From: Chloroflexota bacterium
GTDB lineage: Bacteria > Chloroflexota > Anaerolineae > B4-G1 > DUEL01
Assembly (NCBI GenBank): GCA_014874475.1
Contig: JADBJJ010000023.1
Location: 62,001-126,000, forward strand
Reading direction: 5' to 3'
DNA length: 64,000 nucleotides
The position numbers and the translations under genes were made by a program. The notes below the pieces were generated by a model. The model ran no database searches and was not told the DNA's origin. It saw only the letters and a list, made by a program, of their open reading frames with translations. Positions 16,706-26,197 of this stretch are shown here, piece by piece (position 1 is the stretch's first letter; the number at the start of each line of letters is the position of its first letter).

Positions 16706-18157
16706 TTACCCTTTGATCACCGCCAGAGGGCGCAGGCGGGCAACCTTGCGGGCCAGCCCTGCGCCATGCACCACCTCCACCACCTGACTGACGTCCTTAT
16801 AGGCCGCCGGGGCCTCCTCCGCCAGTCCTTTCGTGCTCCCGGCCCGGATGACCAGACCCTGCTCCTCCAGTTCCCGTTTCAGGTCAGCGCCCCAGATTTT
16901 CTTCAGCGCCTGGGAACGGCTCATCACCCGACCGGCCCCGTGGCAGGTAGAGCCGAAGGCGATCTCCATCGCCCGGCCTGTCCCCACAAGGACGTAGGAT
17001 TCGGTGCCCATAGAGCCCGGGACCAGTACGGGCTGGCCCACGTCCCGATACGCTTTCGGGACCTCCGGACGGCCCGGGCCGAAAGCGCGCGTGGCCCCTT
17101 TACGGTGGACGCAGACCCGCACCCGCTTCCCGTCTATCTCGTGCTCCTCAAACTTGGCGATGTTGTGGGCGACGTCGTAGACCTGATAGAGGTCAAAGTT
17201 AGAGACCTTCCCCTGCAGGACGTCCCGGAAGGCCTCCCGGACGCCCATCGCCAGCACCTGGCGGTTGACGAAGGCGTAATTGACCGCGCAGGCCATCGCG
17301 CCGTAGTAGGCCCGGCCCTCAGGAGAATCGATCGGCGCGCAAACCAGTTCCCGGTCGGGAATAGTGATGCCGTATTTCTGGATAGCGGTCTGGAGGCTCT
17401 TGACGTAGTCGTCGCAAATCTGGTGGCCGAAGCCCCGGGAGCCGCAGTGAATCTGGACGACGATCTGGTTCTCCCGCAGGCCGAAAGCGCGGGCCACCTC
17501 GGGGTCGTAGATTTCCTCCACGACGTCAATCTCCAGGAAGTGGTTGCCGGCGCCCAGGGAGCCGATCTGTCCGCCGCCCCGCTCCCGGGCGCGCGCGCTC
17601 ACCTTGCTGGGGTCAGCGCCGGGGAGGGTGCCCTCTTCCTCGGTGTGGGCCAGGTCCTCCGGGCGCGCCTGCCCCCGCTTGAGCGCCCACTTCACCCCCT
17701 CCACCACCAGTTCGTCCAGTTCCCGGCCCGAGATGCGGATGCGTCCCGGCTCGCCCACACCACTGGGGCAGGCCCGGTAGAGAGCATTAGTCAGGTCCCG
17801 CAGGTACGGGGCCACCTCCTCTTTCTCCAGATGGGAAGCCAGCAGGCGGACGCCACAGTTGATATCGTAGCCAACCCCTCCGGGGGAAATGACCCCCGTC
17901 TTCACGTCCATCGCTGCGACGCCGCCGATGGGGAAGCCGTAACCTTCGTGAAAGTCGGGCATAGCCAGGGCGTACTTGAGGATGCCCGGCAGCGTCGTCG
18001 TGTTGACCAGTTGCTCCACCGTTCGGTCGCGGAAGGCAGAATCCAGCATCTCCGGCGTGGCGAAGATGCGGGCCGGGACGCGCATATCCGGACGGGTCTC
18101 CTTGGGCAATTCCCAGATGAATTTATCCACACGACGGAAATTTTTCTTCTCCACCAT
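16706..18157 (-). CDS. rtcB: RNA-splicing ligase RtcB
   Basis: A protein of 483 residues. The start [11 protein letters not shown] follows AGGAGGT, so the track start 8 codons earlier is not used. RtcB signatures: [28 protein letters not shown] with the Mn-binding Cys, [19 protein letters not shown] and [13 protein letters not shown] with the nucleophile His. It joins 2',3'-cyclic phosphate and 5'-OH RNA ends in tRNA or RNA repair using GTP and Mn2+. It is preceded by archease, its known activator, and followed by YjbQ. There is no rtcA or RtcR regulator nearby. Confidence 0.97.
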   Translation of the reverse strand: MVEKKNFRRVDKFIWELPKETRPDMRVPARIFATPEMLDSAFRDRTVEQLVNTTTLPGILKYALAMPDFHEGYGFPIGGVAAMDVKTGVISPGGVGYDINCGVRLLASHLEKEEVAPYLRDLTNALYRACPSGVGEPGRIRISGRELDELVVEGVKWALKRGQARPEDLAHTEEEGTLPGADPSKVSARARERGGGQIGSLGAGNHFLEIDVVEEIYDPEVARAFGLRENQIVVQIHCGSRGFGHQICDDYVKSLQTAIQKYGITIPDRELVCAPIDSPEGRAYYGAMACAVNYAFVNRQVLAMGVREAFRDVLQGKVSNFDLYQVYDVAHNIAKFEEHEIDGKRVRVCVHRKGATRAFGPGRPEVPKAYRDVGQPVLVPGSMGTESYVLVGTGRAMEIAFGSTCHGAGRVMSRSQALKKIWGADLKRELEEQGLVIRAGSTKGLAEEAPAAYKDVSQVVEVVHGAGLARKVARLRPLAVIKG

Positions 18158-18236
18158 GTTCGCACCTCCTTGCTGCGTCAATTAAAGTTGTCCTCTCCGG
18201 GCCTCTGGCCAAAGAAGACAGTACTCGCCGCCCCAT

Positions 18237-18273
18237 CGGGCTGCTGGCCCATCCTCCCAGGCCCAGCAGCCCG
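18237..18273. terminator. Strong GC hairpin between archease and rtcB
   Basis: CGGGCTGCTGG (18237-18247) pairs perfectly with CCAGCAGCCCG (18263-18273). There is no T-run, so it may be a processing or attenuation structure inside the archease-rtcB transcript rather than a true terminator. Confidence 0.45.
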
Positions 18274-18294
18274 CGGCGCCAAAAGGACCTCTTT

Positions 18295-18360
18295 ACCGCC
18301 GAGACACAGGGCAGGCAGAGACTCTCTCGTAGAACTCCGGGCTCTCGGTGCCTCTGCGGT
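18295..18360. repeat. Palindromic intergenic repeat, cgcagag family (copy 2)
   Basis: ACCGCCGAGACAC (18295-18307) faces GTGCCTCTGCGGT (18348-18360) with 11 of 13 positions paired. The words ccgcngagacacag and gcctctgcggtgag recur in the element near 10998-11047. Confidence 0.6.
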
Positions 18361-18406
18361 GAGTCCTGCACCGTGCCCTTTGTGAATCCTTTACGCCCTT
18401 TTGGGT

Positions 18407-18817
18407 TTACACATCAAACGTGATTGTCGTCTCCAATCCGCGCTCGGTGGCTCGGATGGCCAGGCCGCTGAAGGTGGCGGCTTTGACGAAGTGGCGGACC
18501 TCGCCCGCCCGTCCGCCCCGGGCCGTCCCCCGCAGATGGGTCGGTGTGACCTCCTCCAGGTCAAACTCGGTGAAAACGACGCCGTCCCGTTCGTTCAGAT
18601 AGATAAGTTCTCCCAGCCAAGTAACCAGCAGGGTCTCCACGTCCGGCGCTCTCAGGTCCAGCGCCACTTCCTTTCCGAGGTGGACGGTCTCCGGGTCGGC
18701 CATCAGCCAGGCCAGACCGCGCGCAGCGTTGATGAAGAGTTCGGTCAGGTCCTGGCCCCACACCCGCAGCGCGACGTCAGCAGTATGAGGGATTTCCTCA
18801 AAGCCCTGAGGGGTCAA
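18407..18817 (-). CDS. Archease, RtcB activator
   Basis: A protein of 136 residues beginning at TTG (18817), which is preceded by GGAGGTGAGG; no ATG fits. Family features: FEEIPHTADVALRVWG at the N-terminus with the conserved His-x-Asp, ELFINAARGL, the loop LLVTWLGELIYLNE and VKAATFSGLAIR. Archease helps RtcB form its guanylated intermediate and lets it turn over repeatedly. It is 249 bp upstream of rtcB, a spacing filled by two palindromes. The pairing supports a functional RNA repair or tRNA ligation module. Confidence 0.94.
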   Translation of the reverse strand: MTPQGFEEIPHTADVALRVWGQDLTELFINAARGLAWLMADPETVHLGKEVALDLRAPDVETLLVTWLGELIYLNERDGVVFTEFDLEEVTPTHLRGTARGGRAGEVRHFVKAATFSGLAIRATERGLETTITFDV

Positions 18818-19030
18818 TGCTTCACCTCACCTCCGGGATATGTGCAGGCACGACGGCCCGCGCTCCAGCCATTGCGCTCACTGGGATGGTTCGTTGGGGG
18901 GAAAGGAGAGATGGTGAACACCGAAAGGGCCTCCCATTACGAATCATCCCCCTTATACTTTACCATTTTCAGCGAGAGATGTCAAGAAAATTCCAGCCTG
19001 TCCGGCGCTTTTTGAGGGGCCTGGCCCGTT

Positions 19031-19606
19031 TTATCCCAGTCGGGGCTTAGCGATGATTTCCATCACCCGCAAGTCAAAGAAGGCCTGGGCATTAGCGGGC
19101 TTCAGGACCAGGGCGGTATCGGCTCCCCGGCCCGTCCCGGCGATGGCGATGCAGGGCTCCCCCACCCGGACCAGGCCAGCGTCCGCCGCCATCAGGGCGA
19201 TCTCTATACAGACCTTTGTCCCTTCCCCGAAGTTCCGCAGGGTAAAGGCGATAATCTCGTCGGTCAGGTAGGTATTCAGTTTGCGGCGGACGGCCCGGTT
19301 AATGCCGCCGAAGGCGTGCTGGCAGGTGAGGATACGCCCTCCACCCGCTTCTATCGCCGCGCGGCACTCAGGCAGCAATTCCTGATCGTTCGGCGCCCGG
19401 AAGCCAGTGGAATGGGTGACCACCACCACATCATAGCTCCGGAACACCTCCACCGTCCTCACGCCGGTTTCTCCGGTGGTGCTGGCGACGAGAACCGTCC
19501 GGATGCCCAGTTCGTCGGCCCGCCGGCGGGCCGCCTCCAGTGTCTGATCCGTGTTCTGGGGCCCGGGCTGGTCAAAGTAGAGAGTGGGGACAACAATGGC
19601 TGTCAT
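19031..19606 (-). CDS. Stand-alone pyruvate-kinase alpha/beta (C-terminal-like) domain protein
   Basis: A protein of 191 residues. It resembles the PK C-terminal alpha/beta fold: NTDQTLEAARRRADELGIRTVLVASTTGETG, then VVVVTHSTGFR, ELLPECRAAIEAGG and IAIAGTGRGADTALVLKPANA. It lacks the catalytic TIM barrel, so it is not a pyruvate kinase. Similar single-domain proteins occur in archaea and bacteria, with no settled function. GAGGAGGTCC sits in front of the ATG. It follows rarA by 25 nt on the same strand; the link is unclear. Confidence 0.85.
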   Translation of the reverse strand: MTAIVVPTLYFDQPGPQNTDQTLEAARRRADELGIRTVLVASTTGETGVRTVEVFRSYDVVVVTHSTGFRAPNDQELLPECRAAIEAGGGRILTCQHAFGGINRAVRRKLNTYLTDEIIAFTLRNFGEGTKVCIEIALMAADAGLVRVGEPCIAIAGTGRGADTALVLKPANAQAFFDLRVMEIIAKPRLG

Positions 19607-19631
19607 CTGGACCTCCTCAAGAGTTGGCGAG

Positions 19632-20996
19632 TCAGGGGTTCGTTGATTTTGATGATTTCATCCTTCTGATTTTCTCCAGGCGGCGGAGGATGACCCGTTC
19701 GTACCCGTGACCTTTGGGACGAAACCATTGGCCTTCCACTCCATCCGGCAGGTACTGCTGCTCCACCCAGCCCTCGGGGTAGTCGTGAGGATACCGGTAG
19801 CCGGTATGCTCGCCCATCGTCTGCCGGTAATGCTCCCGCAAGGGGCCATGGAACAGGTCAGACTTATCTCGCAGGTGGATGGGTACCGGACCGACGCCGT
19901 GCTCCTCAATGTGGGCCAGTGCCCGCCAGTACGCGCCGACGGCGTTGGATTTAGGCGCCGTCGCCAGATAGAGAGTCGCCAGGGCCAGGTGGTATTGCCC
20001 CTCCGGCAACCCCACCCACTCAAAAGCCTGCGCGCAAGCGTTGACCACCACGACGGCCTGCGGGTCCGCCAGTCCCACATCCTCCGCTGCCAGAATGTAG
20101 AGCCGCCGGAGGATGAAATGGGGGTCTTCCCCCGCCGCGACCATTTTCGCCAGCCAGTAAAGCGCCGCGTCCGGGTCCGAGCCCCGTACCGACTTGATGA
20201 AGGCGGAGATGGTGTCGTAGTGCTCGTCCCCGGCCCGGTCGTACAGGAGCGCCCGCCGCTGGATGGAATCCTCCGCCACCGCCAGGGTGATGCGGATCAC
20301 TCCCGTCTCGTCCGGCGGGGTGCTCTCCACAGCCAGTTCCAGGGCATTCAGGGCGGCCCGGGCATCCCCGCCGGCAATACGCACCAGATGGGCCATTGCC
20401 TCCGGGTCCACGTGGACGGCGCGGCGCCCATAGCCGCGCTCCGGGTCCGAAAGCGCCCGCTCTATCACCAGCCGGACCTCGTCATCCGTGAGCGGCTTGA
20501 ATTGAAAGACGCGGGAGCGGGAGAGGAGCGGACCGACGACTTCAAAGTACGGGTTCTCGGTAGTGGAGCCGATGAGGGTGATGGTCCCGTCCTCCACGTG
20601 GGGCAGAAGGGCATCCTGCTGGGCGCGATTGAAGCGGTGGATTTCGTCAATCAGGAGGATGGTGCACCGCCCGTACATCCCGCGCCGCTCCTTTGCCTCC
20701 TGGACGACGCGCCGGATGTCGGCCACGCCGGCCATGACCGCGCTGAGAGTTTCAAAGTGGGAGCGAGTGGTGTTGGCGATAATCATCGCCAGCGAGGTCT
20801 TGCCGGTACCGGGCGGGCCCCAGAAGATGAGGGAAGAGAAGAGGCGGTCGGTCTCAATCGCGCGGCGCAGCAGGCGCCCCTCACCCAGAATGTGCTCCTG
20901 CCCGACAAACTCCTCCAGGGTACGCGGGCGCATCCGGGCTGCCAGCGGGGCCTCTTCGCGCGCCCGTTTCTGACCAAAATGCTCAAAGAGGGTCAT
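19632..20996 (-). CDS. rarA: Replication-associated recombination protein A (AAA+ ATPase)
   Basis: A protein of 454 residues from MTLFEHFGQKRAREEAPLAA, with GGGAGG upstream of the ATG at 20996. AAA+ motifs: Walker A WGPPGTGKTSLA near residue 55, Walker B LLIDEIHRFN, sensor STTENPYFEV, Arg finger in LLSRSRVF, followed by the MgsA/RarA C-terminal domain with HPHFIL-like EDPHFILRRL and LATAPKSNAVGAYW. RarA acts at stalled replication forks with SSB and the clamp loader. It lies head-to-head with the ArsR-ino1 operon. Confidence 0.96.
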   Translation of the reverse strand: MTLFEHFGQKRAREEAPLAARMRPRTLEEFVGQEHILGEGRLLRRAIETDRLFSSLIFWGPPGTGKTSLAMIIANTTRSHFETLSAVMAGVADIRRVVQEAKERRGMYGRCTILLIDEIHRFNRAQQDALLPHVEDGTITLIGSTTENPYFEVVGPLLSRSRVFQFKPLTDDEVRLVIERALSDPERGYGRRAVHVDPEAMAHLVRIAGGDARAALNALELAVESTPPDETGVIRITLAVAEDSIQRRALLYDRAGDEHYDTISAFIKSVRGSDPDAALYWLAKMVAAGEDPHFILRRLYILAAEDVGLADPQAVVVVNACAQAFEWVGLPEGQYHLALATLYLATAPKSNAVGAYWRALAHIEEHGVGPVPIHLRDKSDLFHGPLREHYRQTMGEHTGYRYPHDYPEGWVEQQYLPDGVEGQWFRPKGHGYERVILRRLEKIRRMKSSKSTNP

Positions 20997-21064
20997 GGGC
21001 CGCCTCCCGAGGGTAATATAACACAGATGCCCCAACCTCACAAGGGGAATATCCTCACCCCACC

Positions 21065-21100
21065 CCCTCCCTTCTCCTAAACCTGGTTCGGGAGAGCGGG
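21065..21100. repeat. CT/GA-rich palindrome, cctctccc family (copy 1)
   Basis: cctcccttctccta-AACC-t-GGTT-cgggagagcggg: an imperfect inverted repeat with CTCC/GGGAG and AACC/GGTT pairing. It lies in the gap between divergent rarA and arsR. Similar CCCTCTC...GAGAGGG elements lie at 48140, 54360 and 57229. Confidence 0.5.
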
Positions 21101-21192
21101 ATGCTTGACCTTATCCCCATCCCAGAGGACATCCAGGGCCTGGGGATCAAGAGGCCATTGGCCCGGTTGCCCCACCACGGGTAGCCTTGAGG

Positions 21193-21221
21193 TTGACAAT
21201 CTCTCCCCTCCATGCTATTAT
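21193..21221 (+). promoter_or_regulatory. Promoter of the arsR-ino1 operon
   Basis: Perfect -35 TTGACA (21193-21198), a 17-bp spacer and TATTAT (21216-21221). The predicted start site falls inside the palindrome at 21222-21237. Confidence 0.8.
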
Positions 21222-21237
21222 ATAAACGTCCGTTTAT
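21222..21237 (+). promoter_or_regulatory. Operator palindrome for the ArsR-family regulator
   Basis: ATAAACG-TC-CGTTTAT, perfect 7-bp arms with a 2-bp centre, directly abutting the -10. Further copies of the half-site (GCGTTT, GTTTAT) lie at 21240-21253, giving a possible second box. A/T-rich imperfect palindromes at this position are typical of ArsR/SmtB operators and imply autorepression. Confidence 0.65.
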
Positions 21238-21308
21238 TAAGCGTTTGTTTATGTATTTGCCCTGCTCACCGGGTCAGTTGGTCCGACCCCAGTATCCAGG
21301 AGGACAGG

Positions 21309-21623
21309 ATGGAAACCAGCAGGGACACAGAAGCACGCCTGCGCCAGTTGGTTTGCTTCTTCTATGCGCTGAAAGACCCGGTGCGGCTGCGCATCCTGAT
21401 AGCACTGGCGCGGGCCGGGGAGATGACCGTTACCGAGATCGTAGAGGCAGTCCATCTGGCCCAGCCGCTGGTCTCCTGGCATCTGGCTCGCCTGCGCGCC
21501 GCCGCGCTGGTGCGGGTGACGCGGGACGGTCGGCTGGCCCGCTACGCGCTGGATGTAGATGCGCTGGAGCGCCAATGGGCTGATTTCCTCTCTATGCTTC
21601 AACTATCTCATCAAGGAGGTTGA
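21309..21623 (+). CDS. ArsR-family transcriptional regulator
   Basis: A protein of 104 residues from [15 protein letters not shown], with CCAGGAGG upstream of the ATG. The winged helix-turn-helix covers residues about 18-80: [41 protein letters not shown], then the wing [12 protein letters not shown]. The ELCVC metal site of arsenic or cadmium sensors is missing; the only Cys (LVCFFY) is near the N-terminus, so metal sensing is doubtful. The gene's TGA lies 5 nt before the ino1 ATG, pointing to control of inositol-lipid synthesis. The promoter carries a matching palindrome. Confidence 0.9.
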   Translation: METSRDTEARLRQLVCFFYALKDPVRLRILIALARAGEMTVTEIVEAVHLAQPLVSWHLARLRAAALVRVTRDGRLARYALDVDALERQWADFLSMLQLSHQGG

Positions 21624-21628
21624 AACCA

Positions 21629-22729
21629 ATGGGAGAGAGCCGCAAGGTACGCGTAGCCATCATCGGTGTGGGCAACTGCGCCTCGTCTCTTGTACAGGGC
21701 GTCTTCTTCTATCGCCACGTCCCCGACGACGGGGTAGTCCCCGGCCTGATGCACCCTGTCCTGGGGGGATACCACATCCGGGATATTGAGTTCTCCGCCG
21801 CCTTTGACATTGACGCGGAGAAGGTCGGGAAGGACCTCTCCGAAGCCATCTTCTCCGGCCCCAATAATACCCTCCGCTTCTGTGAAGTTCCCCATTTGGG
21901 TGTGCCGGTCAGCCGGGGGATGACCCACGACGGCCTGGGGCAGTATCTCCGCCAGGTCATCCGCAAAGCCCCCGGCCCCACTGCCGATATCGTCCGTATC
22001 CTGAAGGACACCGGCACCGATGTGGTGGTCAACTTCCTGCCGGTGGGCAGCGAGATGGCGACCAAGTGGTACATTGAGCAGATTCTGGAGGCCGGGTGCG
22101 GCTTTGTCAACGGCATCCCGGTCTTCATCGCCCGGGAGCCGTACTGGCAGAAACGGTTCGCCGAGCGGGGCCTGCCGGTTATCGGCGACGATGTGAAGAG
22201 CCAGGTGGGGGCCACCATCGTCCACCGGGTGCTCGCCCGCCTACTGCGAGATCGCGGCGTGCGGATTGACCGGACATACCAGTTGAACTTCGGCGGCAAT
22301 ATGGACTTCTTTAATATGCTGGAGAGGGAGCGGCTGGAATCCAAGAAAATCTCCAAGACCAGCGCGGTCACCAGCCAGTTGGACTATGAACTGCCGCCGG
22401 AGAACATCCACGTGGGGCCTTCGGACTATGTGCCCTGGCTGACGGACCGGAAGTGGTGCTACATCCGCATTGAGGGAACGTCCTTCGGCGAGGTGCCGCT
22501 GAACATTGAGTTGAAACTGGAGGTCTGGGATAGCCCCAACTCCGCCGGGGTGGTCCTAGACGCTATTCGCTGCTGCAAACTGGCGATGGACCGAGGCCTG
22601 AGCGGAACCGTGCTGGCGCCGTCGGCCTACTTTATGAAATCGCCGCCGGTGCAGATGAGCGACGACGTGGCCCGCCAGGCAGTAGAGGCATTCATCGCCG
22701 GGGAGGACAACCGGACACTGCAGGGATAA
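21629..22729 (+). CDS. ino1: Inositol-3-phosphate synthase
   Basis: A protein of 366 residues. The ATG at 21629 has AAGGAGG 9 nt upstream; a TTG at 21620 is inside the previous stop region. NAD-binding motif [16 protein letters not shown], then [40 protein letters not shown] and [10 protein letters not shown] are hallmarks of bacterial and actinobacterial Ino1. It converts glucose-6-phosphate to L-myo-inositol-1-phosphate. Together with the CDP-alcohol phosphatidyltransferase 118 bp downstream it would supply inositol phospholipid head groups, or inositol as a compatible solute. Confidence 0.96.
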   Translation: MGESRKVRVAIIGVGNCASSLVQGVFFYRHVPDDGVVPGLMHPVLGGYHIRDIEFSAAFDIDAEKVGKDLSEAIFSGPNNTLRFCEVPHLGVPVSRGMTHDGLGQYLRQVIRKAPGPTADIVRILKDTGTDVVVNFLPVGSEMATKWYIEQILEAGCGFVNGIPVFIAREPYWQKRFAERGLPVIGDDVKSQVGATIVHRVLARLLRDRGVRIDRTYQLNFGGNMDFFNMLERERLESKKISKTSAVTSQLDYELPPENIHVGPSDYVPWLTDRKWCYIRIEGTSFGEVPLNIELKLEVWDSPNSAGVVLDAIRCCKLAMDRGLSGTVLAPSAYFMKSPPVQMSDDVARQAVEAFIAGEDNRTLQG

Positions 22730-22847
22730 CGGAACGATGGGGCAGCAGCCCCCTTCTCTCACACTCGGCACGATGTATTTGGTATGAGAGAGTTAGGGGT
22801 TCGCTGTCACTCGTCGGTGGTCAGTGGTCCGATATTAGGAGGGCAAA

Positions 22848-23474
22848 ATGGAAAAGACGCGGAGTCGAAAACCGCCGCAGGTGTCCGAATCGCTGGCGGA
22901 GTGGGCGCGAGAGGCCGCGCAGGCATTCACCATCCCGATAGCCCAGGTTCTGGCCCGCTGGAAGGTTCACCCTAACACCCTCACCCTGTTGGGATGTCTG
23001 CTGACCATTGGGGTGGGTGGTGTGATTGCCAGCGGACGCCTGGCGTTGGGGGGCTGGTTGGTGGCTATCGTTGCCCCGATAGATGCGCTGGACGGCGCGC
23101 TGGCCCGGGTGACCGGCCGCAGCAGCCGCTTCGGCGCATTTCTGGATTCCACCCTGGACCGGGTCTCTGAGGCTGTTCTCTTTCTGTGCCTGGCAGCCCA
23201 CTATCTCTGGCGCGGAGCCACGACGGAGGTCCTGCTGGCCTTCCTGACGATCATCGGGGCCAATCTGGTCAGTTATACTCGCGCCCGGGCCGAAGCCAAC
23301 GGCTACTCCTGCAAGGTCGGCCTCTTCACCCGCCTGGAGCGTATGACTGTGCTGGCCGTAGGCCTGATCCTGGGCGCGCCGACCATCGCCCTGTGGGTGC
23401 TGGCGATTGGCTCCAACCTGACGACTCTCTGGCGTATTCTCCATGTCTACGCCCAGGCCCGCAAGGATGGCTGA
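22848..23474 (+). CDS. CDP-alcohol phosphatidyltransferase, probable phosphatidylinositol-phosphate synthase
   Basis: A protein of 208 residues with several membrane helices. The family signature D-x2-D-G-x2-A-R-x8-G-x3-D-x3-D is intact in DALDGALARVTGRSSRFGAFLD and the following STLDR. The second set of helices includes LVSYTRARAEANGY, with Arg/Lys residues used for inositol-phosphate binding in relatives. It transfers a phosphatidyl (or archaetidyl-like) group from a CDP-lipid to an alcohol in the membrane. Linkage with ino1 suggests inositol-1-phosphate as acceptor. TAGGAGGGC precedes the ATG. Confidence 0.87.
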   Translation: MEKTRSRKPPQVSESLAEWAREAAQAFTIPIAQVLARWKVHPNTLTLLGCLLTIGVGGVIASGRLALGGWLVAIVAPIDALDGALARVTGRSSRFGAFLDSTLDRVSEAVLFLCLAAHYLWRGATTEVLLAFLTIIGANLVSYTRARAEANGYSCKVGLFTRLERMTVLAVGLILGAPTIALWVLAIGSNLTTLWRILHVYAQARKDG

Positions 23475-24345
23475 CCTGGACGGCCAACCAGTCGGTGTAG
23501 AGATGTTGGAAACTTTCCGCGAAGCCATCCGATTCCGCCACAGCACCCGTCGGTACGCCGACCGGTCGGTGCCAGACGACGGACTGGCTCACCTGCTGGA
23601 GTTCGCCGCCCAGGCCCCTCACCTGACCGACGTTCCCCCACGGGTGACGTTAATCAGCGGCCGGGAGCAGGTGGGGCAGATTCTGGCCCGGTACATAGGG
23701 GTCTATGGGCTGGTTCAGGGAGCGCCGCACCTGCTGGTGGGGTTGATCCCGGAGGATTCGGACCGGGCCCGGCTGGACCTGGGGTACGTCCTGGAACAGG
23801 TCGTTCTGGAGGCGACGCGGCGGGATCTTTCCACCTGCTGGATGACCGGCTCCTATCACCCGGAGCGGGCCGCCGATAGGGTGGAGCGGAGGCCGGGTGA
23901 GGTCATCGCTGCGACGGTGGCGCTGGGGTACGCCCGCGAAGACCGGCTGGCCCGCCTCCACGATAGCACCATCCGGCGGCTGGTGGCGGCTCATCGCCGC
24001 CGTCCGCTGGAGGAAATCGTCTTCGCCGGAAAGTGGGGCGCGCCCTGGTCACCCACGAGAGCCGACCCGGCGCTGGTAGAGGTGCTGGAGTGTGCCCGGC
24101 TGGCCCCCTCGGCCGAAAACCGTCAGCCCTGGCGGTTCGTAGTGGAGGGCGGCGCAAAACTGCGCCTTCATCTCTTCCTGACCGGGCCATCTCCGATAGA
24201 CGCCGGGATTGTGATGGCCCACGTGGCGCTGGCAGGGGCCGAGTTGGGATGGGATGGGCATTGGGTTCTGCACTGGCAGGACCCCGCACTGCTGGAGATG
24301 GTCAGCGCTCCGCCGGGCATCATTCCGGTGGGGACATTCTCCTAA
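23467..24345 (+). CDS. Nitroreductase-family (TM1586-like) flavoprotein
   Basis: A protein of 292 residues. The ATG at 23467 overlaps the previous stop by 8 nt; MLETFREAI at 23503 is an alternative. The first part, ETFREAIRFRHSTRRYADRSVPDD, is the nitroreductase FMN-binding N-terminus, and a second RxSxR-like region appears as ECARLAPSAENRQPWRF near residue 205. Two half-domains in one chain match the TM1586-like family, which binds FMN as a monomeric pseudo-dimer. The physiological substrate is unknown. Translational coupling makes it part of the ino1 operon. Confidence 0.82.
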   Translation: MADLDGQPVGVEMLETFREAIRFRHSTRRYADRSVPDDGLAHLLEFAAQAPHLTDVPPRVTLISGREQVGQILARYIGVYGLVQGAPHLLVGLIPEDSDRARLDLGYVLEQVVLEATRRDLSTCWMTGSYHPERAADRVERRPGEVIAATVALGYAREDRLARLHDSTIRRLVAAHRRRPLEEIVFAGKWGAPWSPTRADPALVEVLECARLAPSAENRQPWRFVVEGGAKLRLHLFLTGPSPIDAGIVMAHVALAGAELGWDGHWVLHWQDPALLEMVSAPPGIIPVGTFS

Positions 24346-24387
24346 ATTCACCACCCAAACACGATATCATTTTCGCGTCCCCGCGGT

Positions 24388-24879
24388 CTATTTCGCGCTC
24401 AGGAACCGTTCCTCTATCAGGTCCGCCAGACCGACCACATCGTCCAGACCAAACTGAGGCACGTCCAGATCGTAGGGCTGGTCGGTGGCAATGGCGACCA
24501 GTTCCTCGGGTGCGCAGATCAACTCCCGGCCTCTCTCGGCCCGGCTGACCTCAACCTTGGGCGCCGGTCCCCGCTTATACCCCTCCGTCAGCACAATATC
24601 CGCGTCGTGAATGGTGACGACAATCTCCGGCAGGGTCAGTTCCCGCTCCAGCCGCTGGATGTGGGCAATCCGGTTGGGAGAGGCGATGACGACGTGGTCG
24701 GAGCCGGCCTGCGCGTGCCGCCAGGTGTCTTTGCCGGGCTGGTCTATCTCAAAGCCGTGCACGTCGTGCTTAATGGTTGCCACCCGGTAGCCGCGCCGTT
24801 TCAGTTCGGGGATCAATTTCTCCAGCAGGGTGGTCTTGCCCACCCCGGATTTGCCGACGATGGAGATGACGGGAACCAT
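24388..24879 (-). CDS. mobB: Molybdopterin-guanine dinucleotide biosynthesis protein B
   Basis: A protein of 163 residues; the ATG at 24879 follows GGGAGGTCC. P-loop IVGKSGVGKTTLLEKLI near residue 5, then IKHDVHGFEIDQPGKDTWRHAQAG, the conserved MobB switch region, and VLTEGYKRGPAPKVEV. MobB is a GTP-binding protein that helps MobA attach GMP to molybdopterin. It implies a molybdo- or tungsto-enzyme elsewhere. It is convergent with the nitroreductase gene. Confidence 0.95.
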   Translation of the reverse strand: MVPVISIVGKSGVGKTTLLEKLIPELKRRGYRVATIKHDVHGFEIDQPGKDTWRHAQAGSDHVVIASPNRIAHIQRLERELTLPEIVVTIHDADIVLTEGYKRGPAPKVEVSRAERGRELICAPEELVAIATDQPYDLDVPQFGLDDVVGLADLIEERFLSAK

Positions 24880-24955
24880 CGGACCTCCCAGAAAGCGAAA
24901 TGACAGGCCAGGCACCTCGGGAAGTGCCTGGCCCGTTATATGGGAATCGGGACGA

Positions 24956-26197
24956 CTAGACCAGCAAAGGCACTCCCTCCCGAAGGGTCTGAATCCAACG
25001 CTGGAAACGGTCCCGGAGGAGGGCAGGCACCCCTGAGGGTTGAGAATTGAGGGGCGGGTGAGACGCGATCTCCCAGAGAATGTCTGCTACCCGCCGGGCA
25101 GCCTCCGGCGAGGCCAGACGGCGGGCCTCTTCGGCAGCAAATCGCCGCGCGGCCGGGTTAGCGATGAGGCGAGCCACCGCCGCGGCAGCCCGCTCCGGCC
25201 CCGGCGCCCATACCCCCGCCCGCGCCCGGACGACCAGGTGGACGTTCGGGGTCTCCTGAGCGGGGATAGCGCCCCACAGGACCATCGGGACGCCGACGGT
25301 GAGGGCTTCCGCAATGGTCGTGGGCCCTGCTTTGGTGAGCAGCACATCGGCGGCCCGCATCCACTCGTGAACGTTCTCCACGAATCCCTCAATCCGCGTC
25401 GGCACGGGCCAGGAGATGGCCAAAAGCCGTTCCCGCAGCCATTCGTTCTGCCCGGCGATGACAACCAGTTGAGCCGTCGGCGTGGCGGTAGCAACCGCCC
25501 GGGCCACCGCCTCCAGCGGCTCAAAGCCCACTCCCCCGCCCATCAACAAGACGGTCGGCCGGTCAGGCTCCAATCCCAGTCTCCGGCGGACGACGGCCGG
25601 GTCTTCAACGGCGATCTGCTGGAACTGGGAGCCGATGGGCAGGCCTGTTACCTCTATCCGCCCCGGCTCCACTCCGTGCCGGAGCAGTTGCTCTCGGGCT
25701 GCTTCGGTGGGGACCAGATACCGCCGGACTCTAGGGGCCACCCACGCCGCGTGCATCACCACCAGGTCCGTCCCCACCGCGACGAAGGGCGTGGAGAGCC
25801 CGGTCCACTCCAGGGCGCGGGAGATGGTGTACACCGGGACAGGATGGAAGGAGACAATGACGTCGGCAGGATGGTCCCGGAACAGGCGCATAACCCGGGG
25901 ATAGGTCAGCGGCCAGGCCAGGTGACAGATGGCCCGAACCCGCCGCCATCCATTCAGCAGACGGAACCCCCACCCGTATATGCGCCCGCCACCCCGAAGA
26001 GCGATCGGATACCAGTCCGGTGCCCGGGAGAGGGGCCATGGGGCGTATTCGGCCAGGACGTCCACCAGCGTCACCCTGGCTTGTTCGCCGTATCGGGCCG
26101 TCAGCGCGTCGGCGACGGTCCGGGTCACCCGCAGATGACCGCCTCCGGTCCGGGAGTGCAGCAGCAGGAATCGGAGCGAGCGCATGTCATGAGCCAT
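24956..26197 (-). CDS. GT28/MurG-like diacylglycerol glycosyltransferase
   Basis: A protein of 413 residues beginning [21 protein letters not shown]. It has the MGDG-synthase N-terminal domain ([37 protein letters not shown]) and a GT-B C-terminal half with [14 protein letters not shown] and [17 protein letters not shown], the nucleotide-sugar site. These enzymes add a hexose to diacylglycerol at the membrane face to make glycolipids. The start has GGAGGGAAACG. It overlaps the DUF951 gene by 11 nt and ends a long minus-strand operon beginning at 30502. Confidence 0.87.
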   Translation of the reverse strand: MAHDMRSLRFLLLHSRTGGGHLRVTRTVADALTARYGEQARVTLVDVLAEYAPWPLSRAPDWYPIALRGGGRIYGWGFRLLNGWRRVRAICHLAWPLTYPRVMRLFRDHPADVIVSFHPVPVYTISRALEWTGLSTPFVAVGTDLVVMHAAWVAPRVRRYLVPTEAAREQLLRHGVEPGRIEVTGLPIGSQFQQIAVEDPAVVRRRLGLEPDRPTVLLMGGGVGFEPLEAVARAVATATPTAQLVVIAGQNEWLRERLLAISWPVPTRIEGFVENVHEWMRAADVLLTKAGPTTIAEALTVGVPMVLWGAIPAQETPNVHLVVRARAGVWAPGPERAAAAVARLIANPAARRFAAEEARRLASPEAARRVADILWEIASHPPLNSQPSGVPALLRDRFQRWIQTLREGVPLLV

